Positions 1 through 7,055 are shown, counted from the first letter of the stretch. The stretch: 7,331 bases of DNA from JBFMHD01 sp040752395 [NCBI: Candidatus Hydrogenedentota bacterium] (GCA_040752395.1 JBFMHD010000140.1:1-7331), one strand, 5' to 3'. A program made the numbers and translations. Notes: a model not told the origin generated them from the letters alone.

Positions 1-35
1 AGAAGCAAGAAGCAAGAAGCAAAAGGCAAAAAGTA
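1..35. repeat. Heptamer tract (AGAAGCA unit)
   Basis: Five 7-bp units fill this stretch: AGAAGCA at 1, 8 and 15, then AAAGGCA-like at 22 (AAAGGCA) and AAAAGTA at 29. The first three are identical. The tract probably continues left of the window. No gene is seen here. Confidence 0.85.
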
Positions 36-48
36 GATGATATGTTGG

Positions 49-118
49 CTTCGGACTTCGGACTTCAGGCTCCGGGTTCCAGCCGGCTGTAATCCGTAGC
101 CTGTAGCCTGTAGCCTAA
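49..118. repeat. Degenerate heptad-phased tract, ten units
   Basis: Ten consecutive 7-bp units start at 49. The first two are CTTCGGA and the eighth and ninth are AGCCTGT; the units between change gradually. Column 4 is C in all ten and column 6 is G in nine of ten. The tract is far more GC-rich than its surroundings and contains the palindrome at 80-89. Confidence 0.8.
73..96. repeat. Imperfect 24-bp palindrome, left copy
   Basis: The core CAGCCGGCTG (80-89) is a perfect 10-bp palindrome. Arms 73-79 and 90-96 pair further: C73-G96, G74-C95, G75-C94, G76-T93 wobble, T77-A92, T78-A91, with one mismatch at C79/T90. A second copy lies at the right edge of the window. Confidence 0.7.
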
Positions 119-123
119 AACCA

Positions 124-154
124 ACTTCCTTTAAAAAATTCGGAATTCGGAAGT
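124..154 (-). terminator. Weak hairpin downstream of the gene, possible terminator
   Basis: ACTTCC (124-129) pairs with GGAAGT (149-154), a 6-bp stem with a 19-nt loop. On the minus strand it lies about 37 nt after the stop and is followed by TGGTTTT rather than a clean T-run. It is the only terminator-like candidate in the downstream flank, and it is weak. Confidence 0.2.
137..150. repeat. Two AATTCGG heptamers
   Basis: AATTCGG occurs twice in tandem (137-143, 144-150), again with a 7-bp period. It lies between the heptad tract at 49-118 and the octamer tract just downstream of the gene. Confidence 0.75.
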
Positions 155-186
155 AATCTTTGAATCTTTCAATCTTTGAATCTTTT
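155..186. repeat. Octamer tract (AATCTTTG unit), four copies
   Basis: Four 8-bp units, AATCTTTG at 155, AATCTTTC at 163, AATCTTTG at 171 and AATCTTTT at 179, lie directly after the stop codons of the gene. The inner part (167-186) is the exact reverse complement of 7135-7154. Confidence 0.85.
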
Positions 187-190
187 ATCA

Positions 191-3100
191 TCATTGTTTT
201 ATCACTGCTATTGGTTTAGTTATAATTTGTGTCGATGTTCCTCGAACAATCTCAAGACGGTAGATATAAAGACCGCTACCCACAAATCTACCTGCATTGT
301 TATCTGCAAACCAGGTTATGTTGTTACCTGAATTCTGATGATATTCAAACGCAAGTTTGCCAGATAAAGTATGGATGTATAAATGTATAGCTGTTATGGT
401 TGCTGGATTATCAAATGAAAATGTAGTGCCATTTTCCGGTGTTACTGGATTATTTGATATATATACTCTCACAGCAGTAGAGCCAGCTCCCATAAGCGTG
501 AATAAACCTAAATGATTAACTGAAGCTGTTATTATATTATTTATAACATTAACCGAGCTTACCTCCTCAATCCATTCATAACCATTATAGTAATATATTT
601 TTAAATCAGCCTCTGCTACTTGATTGCCGTACTGGTCTATTAAATCATTATGGGTATATGGTATAGCTATGGTTACCGGTCTTTGAAGCTGGATATTAGA
701 AGGGGTGAATTTTCTTGTTACCTTTATTGTTCGCTGTGTGTTATCACTTACCGGCGGGATAGAACTAATATCAGGAATAGTTATTGTGACAAGTGTCTGA
801 TCAGTAAAAGCGCCAACTGGCGCTGAAATATAGGTACTATCCTGGGCATATAAAGTGCCACCAGAAGGCCCGAGATAACCGCTTGCCTCAGGCTTTAGAT
901 AATAAATATTTATACTTAAAGTCGTACTATTACCTGCTTCATCACGCGCTATACAAGTTAAAGTATTTGTACCTGGTTTTAAATCTGCAAGTATGGTGAT
1001 AGTTTCACCAGGATTACCTCCATAGACCTGACCTGCTACAAGTTCACTTGAAAAAAGAATCTCAATAGCATTAGAATCATTTACAATAATATCGAGTTGT
1101 ACTTTATCACTAAAAACCTGGTTTTGATATTGATACGAGACTGTTTCGGGCGATAAAGTAACACTCCCGAATGATGGCGGAAGAGTATCAACAATAATAT
1201 ATACCGAGGCTGAGCCTGTATTACCCGCAATATCTGTAACAGTAAGAGTTATCGTATTCCCACCATCTCTTATGCCGCTATCAATCCCAACGTAAAAATC
1301 AAACGGCTCCACCATCTCGTTCCAGGAACCGTCAAGCGGAGATGCACTCGAGTTCATGTTTACAAAACTGTTTATCACATTAACATTCATACTGCTAAGA
1401 TTTACAGCCACATCCTGGGCATAACCTTTAATATTTATATTTGTATAATTTAAAATGCTGTTATTGGAGGGTGAATTAATGACTACGATAACCTGTGCAC
1501 GTGCTACCTGGAAATTTACAATGAGTAGATTGCTAAAATTGCCGTATGTATCATTACTGATAATGAATAAAGAATGGTTCTCATTTGATAAACCTGAGGT
1601 TCTCACAACCGTGGTTCCGAGAGTAATCGAGCCAAAAACAGCTTTTGAGTCAAACCCTGTATCCTGACCAGGATATGCATCAATAGTATATTGTATAGTG
1701 TCCACAGGGAAAGAATAATCCTCGATTTTAACAACTATTAATAAAGTATCAGTTGCAGGATCAGGATTTTTGAGTAACAGAGTTATGGTTCCGCCTGTTT
1801 GAAAGACTGTAAAGTTTCTTGAAGCTACATTACTCCAGTTACCAAGAGTGTCCACACCCGCAACATATAATGTGTGATTGCCCTGTAATAGAGTTCTTAC
1901 AATAATTTGAGCAGTACCATAAGTGGTGACCCCACTTACTACCCACGTATCGAAAATAACAGCCGTGCCCGGATAAGCATCAAGATAGTAATAAATAGTA
2001 TCTATCGGGAAATCATTATCAGTTATACTCACAATGACAGTTATAGAATCCGGTGCAGGATCAGGTGTTAGAGAGATTATAGTCATTGTACCGCCACTCT
2101 GTGAGACTGTAAAAGACTGAGTGACTACATTGCTTGTTTCACCCGCGGTATCTACTGCAAGAGCGTAAAGTGTATGATTACCCTGACTTAGACTCAAAAC
2201 ATTCACTATTGAGGTACCAAAAGTGATGGTGTCTGCTGGAAGAACAGGAACTATTGTATCAATGCCATACGCGGTGGATGGATAAGCATCTATATAATAC
2301 AAAATTGTATCAATAGGATAAGAATAATCATAAACCATAAAAACTATTAGAAATGAATCTGCACTTGGGTCTGGAGTAGGCGGAGTAGAAACAACGATAC
2401 AGACCCTGTTTTTTAGCTCAACAAAGGTCTTTTGTGAGACAGAATTGCCAGCAGTATCATAAACTGTTATATTAACTTGATACACACCATTGGGACGGGA
2501 ATTAGCAAGACTGATGTAATAAGTTATTGTTCCACCATTATTAACTGCTTGATAAGTATCCATTGTCTCAGAGAACATTGAATCAAGATTAGAGAAATCA
2601 CCCTCAATCCGTGCTAAAGCCCCGGTATTCGTAACTGAGATAATCACAGTCTCGCCATTTCTGTAATTAGCCTGTAGAACAGTTAAGGTTGGTGTATCAG
2701 GCGGTGTGTTATCAAGTGCTACAAAAATAATAATACTATCACTGTTAAAAGCAGCATCTCGTAAAAGTATTATAAGATAATATGTCTCAGCATCAGGATT
2801 AGCATTATTCTGCGAAATTTTATAATAAATGGTGCACCCATTTGTGCCCTTGTTTATTACAGAATCACCAGGATATAAAGAATCTATGGTCGCTTGTTCT
2901 ATTGATACTGTAAGCGGACTTGAATCAGACCCGTATGAGATAAAAATACTGATCGTTTCGCCATCTCTATATATTGTATCAGCATCAAGAATTGTGTAGC
3001 CTGTGATATCAGGTGGTGTACTGTCAAACTGAACTATTGCGATCTGCGAATCAATAAGAGAACCACCATTATAAACAAGCACTTTAATCTGGATATAAGG

Positions 3101-6100
3101 TGAATCCGAAGCCTGATTTAAATTGCTTATTGTATGTTCATAACAATATACCGCATCGCTAGGTCTCGTATCACCGAGACCACCAGTATCACTTAATTGT
3201 ATAGTATCAGATTTTGTAGTATCGAGATTTACGAATGTGGTTGTATCAATAACAACATATAAACCAGGTCCGTAACCATAATATCTAATATAAACGCTAT
3301 CTCCATTCTTGAACACAGTATCCCCATCACTCCCGATAATAATAAAGCTACTATCAGGAGTATTTGAATGATATTTAGTATCCCAGCCGATATTTCCAGC
3401 TTTATCTGCTATCTGGACTGTTATATAAGGATCTCCTGAAACGCCAGATGGAACATTAACAATCGCTGAGTCAACTGTTCCATAAGTATCGCTAATACTA
3501 TTATAATTTAATGTAGCAGCATTGATACCATCGATCTTAACTGAGACAGGTGACAGATTCGCGATACCTGATAATGTATCTGAGGCATATATTGACATCG
3601 TAACGATTTGACCGGCTGCAACAACTCCTGAAAGACCTGTAATAATAATACGTGGACGAGTTATATCTACATTCAGAGTTACAGTATCAACACCTGAGAT
3701 ACCACCCTCATCAGTTATGCGAACGCTTACAGAAATAACACCCTCTGTATAAGAACTACTCGATAGTATCACAACACCGCTACATTGACCTATACCTGTA
3801 ACACTATCACCTGTATATCTAATCGTATGATAGGTATCATAAGGTATAATTGACCCATTCCCTGTAACAGTTGCAGATTCACCATTAGGTATGATTGTTT
3901 GTGTTCCGTAATCAGTAACTGAACATAAAAACCAGATGGGATAATCAAGCGGTACCCATTCATTATCAACTGGTGTTAGTATTGTTAAAGTAATCTGATT
4001 AGAACTCTGATAGAATATCGTAATAAAAGTATCAGTAATAGGTCCTGTGTTTAATGCGTTATCTGCAATCGAATCGGTCTTAATAAGAAAAGTATAAACA
4101 CCCTGTGTGTCAGTATCCTTCACTCTATATATAGCTCTCCACATCCCGTTACTGCCTGTGTAATAAATAGTTACAGGTGTTGTATCAATTGCTGAGGTTG
4201 TGTCATCTGGGTTTATTGGTTTGATTATTAATATAGTATCTGTGGTATCAGTATTTTCTTGATTTGTAACAATTTGGCCTGTCTCATAAATATATGTTAA
4301 TTTAAAATCAAGAATAATCTGGTTTGAGTCAGCAGGTGCAAGATATGAGATAGATGTACTTAATTGGGATACCACAATTTTTGCTGTGTCTATTTGAACC
4401 ATATCAAATGGCGGGTTAACAGGGAAAGAATCTACATCATTTGTATTGCCATAAGGGTCTATTAAACTATTTGTCTCAATCTGTATGTCATAGCTCGTGG
4501 CTTCTGTATCATACCGTGTATAAAGTGGTAATCGAAAAGTACTATCAGTAGCAATAATAGTTGGATTATATACAATATATGTATAGGTATCTTCTCCACC
4601 ATTTTTTATTAGTTGTATAGTAATCTGGCTGAGATTAGTAACCGTATCTCCTGTGGGATAAAATGCGCGGACCCGAACATAAATCGTATCAGTTCGCTGT
4701 ATCGGTGAATCTTCAACATAAACCGTATCTATCTCAATAGATGCTGTATCAAGCAGTACACTATCACTAAAATTAACCCAGGAACTGATAAGAGACGTAT
4801 CACCTGAGTACGGGAAATAAGGTCGAGAATCTGTTATAGAGAAGGTCTCTATTATAAGTGCATAATATCCTGAGGTATCAGAGATAGAAGTCGCAAAAGC
4901 AAATCTAATCAATGTATCACCAGGCCCGATTGAGGTATCGCCATAACTGAAAATAACAGTTGTTTCACCTGCACCACCAAGATGGCGCATTATTAGTATC
5001 GCTGTATCGATTACACCAAGATAGGTCCCATCAACAAAACGTAAAGCCACACCAACCCATACTGTGTCACCTTTCTCTACACTCTCTGAATCAAAATAGA
5101 TGTCAGCTATATACCAGCCTGATAAATGTGTTGAATCAGATGAAGTATCTGTGAGGTATAAAGTACCGTCATACGAATCACTTATTAAATTAGCAGGGAA
5201 TACAAGGATGAAATAGCCAGGGGAATCAAAACGCGTGGTATTAAAAACTATTATAAAAGTATCAGAGTTTGTCCCTGTTTCAAGATAATTATTAGTAGAT
5301 ACTATTTTATAATCAGGTGTATCAGGAACTGGTGTAATCGGCACAAGATATATATAAGCGGTATCAAGTACTCTGACATTTATATCTGTCCCGCCAGGTG
5401 TACCAAGACCATTTGTATCATATCTCGCTTCAAAATATGCATAAACGTCACCCGTGATACCAGTATCAAGAGTTATGAATCCTGAATCAAAAATAATAAT
5501 CGGCACATAAACATAAACACTATCGCTTGAAAAAGTTTGAGTTAGAGGGCCTGTATTAGTATTATTGAGTGGTAATCCTGGATAAGTATCAGCTATCGCA
5601 CCGGTTTCTATAAGTATTCGCCAGTATGAAGTTTTTGTGTCAAGCCAGGTTATAATAAAAAGAACATAGGTATCGTTATTAATCTGGGTATCCATACCAG
5701 TTGGCTGCTGTGGATCAAATGTATGAATAGTTGAATCACCCGGGTTTTGTACGTTCTGTAGATATACAGTTAAGGTATCTAAATTCAAGACAGGAACAGG
5801 TGTTGAATCAGGATACAGAAGCCGCATCGTGACTTTTACAAAATTAGTCTTTATTACTGAATCAGCACCTGTGTTAGAATCAGAAAGCGTAATATCAACA
5901 GGTATTATATAAGCAGGTAGTATTGTCACAGTGTCCCAACCAAGAGTAAGGGTATCGTTTTGAGGCCCTTCTGCTACCTTATTACCACCAGGCTCTGATT
6001 TGAAGGAATTTGCTCTAATATATAATATATAATCCCCGGTCGGCGTATCAACATCAGTAAAGAAATAAAAAGTATATACTCCATCAGAGCTTGAAACATC

Positions 6101-7048
6101 TGTTAAAGATTGTGAATAGATAGTGTCAGATGTTCCTGGTCTTGCAAGCATCAGTGTATATTGAGTTGTTAAAAGCGTAACAGGGTTTTGCTCTGCGTTA
6201 ACAAGTTTAACTGAAACCGTGATGGTCTCTGTTCTATAGACCTGAGACTGGACTATATTCATTGAATCAACATTGATGATTTGTTTCAGGACAGCATCTA
6301 CTGATTGGCCGTCAATTTTATTACTGCCATTACTATAATCATTAACAGCTGCTTTGTCTCTACTTAAAGTAATATATCTTGAATCATCATTAATTGTATA
6401 TCCGAAATCAGCGACAGGCGCTGTTGAGATTTCTTCATCGAGAAATATAATAAGTGCATAACCAAGTGTATCAGTTTTTTGCAATCCGCTCAGGCTATCA
6501 GTAAGTGTAACAGTACAGCCACCTACTGGTGACCGCTTATTTGCATCAGTGAAACTGCTAAAACCACGGATATCAAACGCTATGTCTGCAGAAGAATGGT
6601 TCAGGATTTGTAAATATTTGGTATCAACAGCTGAAGAAGTAAAATATGCAACAATGGTCCATGTCTCTATGCCTGGTAAATCAGATGCATTACCATCAGG
6701 CTGAAAATCCTCATCACCGCCACCAATAATCCCGCCTCCTGTGGCACGATAAATTATCGCTGAATCGCCTTGAATAGTTGTAGTCTCCTCAACGGCCCAT
6801 CCAGCAGGCGGCGCTATATCACCTGTAAAATCTATACTTCCTGTTTTTGGGGCGATTATAACTATTCTTGTACAAGCATTCGTACCATTATTTAGCACAT
6901 TAATTGATACTAAATTATTGCTATTAACAGGGACGTAGAGTAGACGCGAGTAATTAGTTGCATCAACACTGATTGTATCCGCAGAATATAGAGGTATTGT
7001 TAGCAAAAGGGTTATAGAGATACAGATGAATAGTCTCTTTATACTCAA
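191..7048 (-). CDS. Giant secreted multi-Ig-domain surface protein with FlgD-like/T9SS-type C-terminal domain
   Basis: This is a 2285-residue open frame without interruption. Residues 1-23 form a Sec signal peptide, followed by a chain of beta-sandwich modules, a ZU5-like segment (2053-2186) and a C-terminal domain resembling FlgD-like/T9SS sorting domains (2187-2285). The start is TTG at 7048-7046: the frame has a TAA stop two codons upstream, the signal peptide begins directly after the TTG, and GAGGT sits 7 nt upstream. The protein is rich in Asp and Thr (about 64 DT dipeptides by hand count) and very poor in Cys, as expected for an extracellular, possibly calcium-binding beta-rich protein. 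The frame ends in three consecutive stops, TGA TGA TAA. I see no enzymatic motif. The likely role is adhesin, stalk or matrix protein; that is inferred from architecture only. It stands alone with its own promoter. A structural subunit of a cell-surface layer is an alternative. Confidence 0.93.
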   Translation of the reverse strand: MSIKRLFICISITLLLTIPLYSADTISVDATNYSRLLYVPVNSNNLVSINVLNNGTNACTRIVIIAPKTGSIDFTGDIAPPAGWAVEETTTIQGDSAIIYRATGGGIIGGGDEDFQPDGNASDLPGIETWTIVAYFTSSAVDTKYLQILNHSSADIAFDIRGFSSFTDANKRSPVGGCTVTLTDSLSGLQKTDTLGYALIIFLDEEISTAPVADFGYTINDDSRYITLSRDKAAVNDYSNGSNKIDGQSVDAVLKQIINVDSMNIVQSQVYRTETITVSVKLVNAEQNPVTLLTTQYTLMLARPGTSDTIYSQSLTDVSSSDGVYTFYFFTDVDTPTGDYILYIRANSFKSEPGGNKVAEGPQNDTLTLGWDTVTILPAYIIPVDITLSDSNTGADSVIKTNFVKVTMRLLYPDSTPVPVLNLDTLTVYLQNVQNPGDSTIHTFDPQQPTGMDTQINNDTYVLFIITWLDTKTSYWRILIETGAIADTYPGLPLNNTNTGPLTQTFSSDSVYVYVPIIIFDSGFITLDTGITGDVYAYFEARYDTNGLGTPGGTDINVRVLDTAYIYLVPITPVPDTPDYKIVSTNNYLETGTNSDTFIIVFNTTRFDSPGYFILVFPANLISDSYDGTLYLTDTSSDSTHLSGWYIADIYFDSESVEKGDTVWVGVALRFVDGTYLGVIDTAILIMRHLGGAGETTVIFSYGDTSIGPGDTLIRFAFATSISDTSGYYALIIETFSITDSRPYFPYSGDTSLISSWVNFSDSVLLDTASIEIDTVYVEDSPIQRTDTIYVRVRAFYPTGDTVTNLSQITIQLIKNGGEDTYTYIVYNPTIIATDSTFRLPLYTRYDTEATSYDIQIETNSLIDPYGNTNDVDSFPVNPPFDMVQIDTAKIVVSQLSTSISYLAPADSNQIILDFKLTYIYETGQIVTNQENTDTTDTILIIKPINPDDTTSAIDTTPVTIYYTGSNGMWRAIYRVKDTDTQGVYTFLIKTDSIADNALNTGPITDTFITIFYQSSNQITLTILTPVDNEWVPLDYPIWFLCSVTDYGTQTIIPNGESATVTGNGSIIPYDTYHTIRYTGDSVTGIGQCSGVVILSSSSYTEGVISVSVRITDEGGISGVDTVTLNVDITRPRIIITGLSGVVAAGQIVTMSIYASDTLSGIANLSPVSVKIDGINAATLNYNSISDTYGTVDSAIVNVPSGVSGDPYITVQIADKAGNIGWDTKYHSNTPDSSFIIIGSDGDTVFKNGDSVYIRYYGYGPGLYVVIDTTTFVNLDTTKSDTIQLSDTGGLGDTRPSDAVYCYEHTISNLNQASDSPYIQIKVLVYNGGSLIDSQIAIVQFDSTPPDITGYTILDADTIYRDGETISIFISYGSDSSPLTVSIEQATIDSLYPGDSVINKGTNGCTIYYKISQNNANPDAETYYLIILLRDAAFNSDSIIIFVALDNTPPDTPTLTVLQANYRNGETVIISVTNTGALARIEGDFSNLDSMFSETMDTYQAVNNGGTITYYISLANSRPNGVYQVNITVYDTAGNSVSQKTFVELKNRVCIVVSTPPTPDPSADSFLIVFMVYDYSYPIDTILYYIDAYPSTAYGIDTIVPVLPADTITFGTSIVNVLSLSQGNHTLYALAVDTAGETSNVVTQSFTVSQSGGTMTIISLTPDPAPDSITVIVSITDNDFPIDTIYYYLDAYPGTAVIFDTWVVSGVTTYGTAQIIVRTLLQGNHTLYVAGVDTLGNWSNVASRNFTVFQTGGTITLLLKNPDPATDTLLIVVKIEDYSFPVDTIQYTIDAYPGQDTGFDSKAVFGSITLGTTVVRTSGLSNENHSLFIISNDTYGNFSNLLIVNFQVARAQVIVVINSPSNNSILNYTNINIKGYAQDVAVNLSSMNVNVINSFVNMNSSASPLDGSWNEMVEPFDFYVGIDSGIRDGGNTITLTVTDIAGNTGSASVYIIVDTLPPSFGSVTLSPETVSYQYQNQVFSDKVQLDIIVNDSNAIEILFSSELVAGQVYGGNPGETITILADLKPGTNTLTCIARDEAGNSTTLSINIYYLKPEASGYLGPSGGTLYAQDSTYISAPVGAFTDQTLVTITIPDISSIPPVSDNTQRTIKVTRKFTPSNIQLQRPVTIAIPYTHNDLIDQYGNQVAEADLKIYYYNGYEWIEEVSSVNVINNIITASVNHLGLFTLMGAGSTAVRVYISNNPVTPENGTTFSFDNPATITAIHLYIHTLSGKLAFEYHQNSGNNITWFADNNAGRFVGSGLYIYRLEIVRGTSTQIITKPIAVIKQ
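194..490 (-). other. C-terminal FlgD-like/T9SS-type sorting domain (residues 2187-2285)
   Basis: The last 99 residues carry the usual elements of this family in order: VRVYISNNPVTPENGTTFSF (compare '..NPFNPETTIRFSL'), a strand LYIHTLSGKLAFEY (compare 'IYDLTGRLVR'), NITWFADNNAGRFVGSGLYI (compare 'WDGRDDNGRPVASGVY'), YRLEIV, and a terminal KPIAVIK. In Bacteroidetes such domains direct proteins through the type IX secretion system; in other phyla the closely related FlgD-like Ig fold is often called by the same models. Whether this organism uses T9SS cannot be decided here. Confidence 0.8.
491..892 (-). other. ZU5-like domain (residues 2053-2186)
   Basis: The segment GPSGGTLYAQDSTYISAPVG followed by AFTDQTLVTITIP matches the characteristic 'GGxL......I.VP.GAL...T.I.I' opening of ZU5-like domains. 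It continues through a strand-rich stretch (RPVTIAIPYTHNDL) to YYYNGYEWIEEVSSVNV and an FTLMG ending. The latter part resembles the 'YYDG..W..V..' region that closes such modules in bacterial surface proteins. The function in bacteria is unclear; it is probably a structural module next to the sorting domain. Confidence 0.65.
893..1504 (-). other. Two bacterial Ig-like modules (residues 1849-2052)
   Basis: The first module begins VIVVINSPSNNSILNYTNIN and ends TLTVTDIAGNTGSASVYIIV. The second begins after the DTLPPSF linker at residue 1954 and ends TLTCIARDEAGNSTTLSINI. Both show the 'N.P..N......I.G.A.D' opening and 'G.N.ITLTVTDIAGN' closing patterns of bacterial Ig-like (glucodextranase-B-like/Big) domains. 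They sit directly before the ZU5-like segment. Confidence 0.7.
1505..2404 (-). repeat. Three tandem ~100-aa beta-sandwich repeats with 'NHTLY..DTxGNxSN' signature (residues 1549-1848)
   Basis: Units are about residues 1549-1651, 1652-1751 and 1752-1848. Equivalent points in units 2 and 3 lie exactly 300 bases apart, and units 1 and 2 lie 309 bases apart. Each unit contains, in order: PDPxxDS/T, an Asp-Tyr/Asp-Phe turn (YSYPIDTILYYIDAYP, DFPIDTIYYYLDAYPG, SFPVDTIQYTIDAYPG), a TxGTxxV strand, GNHTLYxxxVDTxGxxSN (third copy ENHSLFIISNDTYGNFSN), and an FxV ending. The closing segment is the fibronectin-III/Ig-like type common in adhesins. The higher similarity compared with residues 257-1018 points to a younger duplication. 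Confidence 0.75.
2405..3364 (-). repeat. Three tandem surface-protein modules with 'xGDxV..I' start and 'xTPPD' linkers (residues 1229-1548)
   Basis: Units are about residues 1229-1341, 1342-1445 and 1446-1548. The linkers NTPDSS, DSTPPD and DNTPPD mark the boundaries. After each linker comes a strand with a Gly-Asp/Gly-Glu turn (KNGDSVYIRYYG, YRDGETISIFIS, YRNGETVIISVT). The second and third units then carry a 'TIDSLYPGDS' or 'NLDSMFSETM' segment, TxYYIS, and a closing 'DxAxNS' strand. This is a module often seen in large bacterial surface proteins. Units 2 and 3 are the most alike; unit 1 is diverged in its second half. Confidence 0.6.
3365..3994 (-). other. Two bacterial Ig-like modules (residues 1019-1228)
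   Basis: The first module starts at ITLTILTPVDNEWVPLDYPI and ends with SVSVRITDEGGISGVDTVTL. The second starts at DITRPRIIITGLSG and ends with VQIADKAGNIGWDT. The 'V.I.D..GN/GG......' closing strand before a 'D.T.P' linker is typical of bacterial Ig-like modules found in large adhesins. They most likely act as spacers. Confidence 0.6.
3995..6280 (-). repeat. Six divergent protein repeats of 120-140 aa (residues 257-1018)
   Basis: Approximate units are residues 257-376, 377-516, 517-644, 645-769, 770-889 and 890-1018. Each repeats the same order of elements: an opening strand with xxDTIxVxVxL, a YPDGT/YPTGD-like turn followed by VTxL, a strand with TIxL, a middle DTxxxF strand, a (D)TxxGxYxIxIETxSI strand and a closing Asp-rich segment such as DTVxI. 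Unit 5 is the clearest (TDTIYVRVRAFYPTGDTV, later SYDIQIETNSLIDPYG). The 'GxYxFxF...DxPTGxYxLxI' signature recalls MG2-like/bacterial Ig domains (alpha-2-macroglobulin family), but sequence identity between units is low. The repeat is seen at the protein level only; the DNA units have diverged. Confidence 0.6.
6281..6535 (-). other. Carboxypeptidase-regulatory-like segment with weak dockerin-like motif (residues 172-256)
   Basis: The string SPVGGCTVTLTDSLSG followed by TDTLGY resembles the 'PVSGVTVTLTGT...DTTDSTGYY' pattern of carboxypeptidase-regulatory-like/prealbumin-fold domains. It then runs into NDYSNGSNKIDGQSVDAVLK (residues 236-255). This looks like one half of a dockerin-type calcium loop plus helix, preceded by a 'GYTI.DDS' stretch. 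The loop is longer than the canonical 12 residues and lacks some of the expected Asp ligands, so binding of calcium or a cohesin is doubtful. The call rests on pattern resemblance only. Confidence 0.35.
6536..6979 (-). other. N-terminal extracellular domain of unknown family (residues 24-171)
   Basis: The mature N-terminus has alternating beta-strand character (LLYVPVNSNNLVSINVLNNG, then RIVIIAPKTGSIDF). It includes a Gly-rich loop (GGGIIGGGDEDF, around residue 105). The pattern of NNG followed by hydrophobic strands resembles domains of the type that describe non-ideal or 'no-pileup' beta sandwiches, but I do not recognise the family. It is not clearly homologous to the repeats that follow. 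Confidence 0.45.
6980..7048 (-). other. Sec signal peptide (residues 1-23)
   Basis: MSIKRLF gives a short positive n-region. It is followed by a hydrophobic core (ICISITLLLTIPL) and a likely signal peptidase I site after Tyr-Ser-Ala (YSA|DT). There is no lipobox cysteine, so this is a plain secreted precursor rather than a lipoprotein. It fits with the C-terminal sorting-type domain. Confidence 0.88.
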
Positions 7049-7055
7049 ACATTAA

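Noticed and set aside
117-127. An 11-bp direct match AAAACCAACTT at 117-127 and 7078-7088
   Set aside because: It is short, AT-rich and does not extend; with two flanks of about 200-280 bp it could be chance, so it is not listed as a repeat.
1-186. CRISPR array or tRNA-type structure in the left flank
   Set aside because: Repeat units are 7-8 bp and directly adjacent, with no spacers, and no cloverleaf can be formed.
1455-1667. A 70-codon + strand open frame
   Set aside because: It lies antisense inside the giant gene, has no recognisable domain, and its composition follows from the minus-strand codons. It is a shadow frame.
4960-5154. A 64-codon + strand open frame rich in His and Gln
   Set aside because: It is antisense inside the giant gene; the His/Gln/Leu bias comes from reverse reading of the GAT-AC rich coding strand.
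7050-7052. ATG as the start codon of the giant gene
   Set aside because: It is in a different frame, reads into a stop after 29 codons, and would need a frameshift to give the signal peptide.
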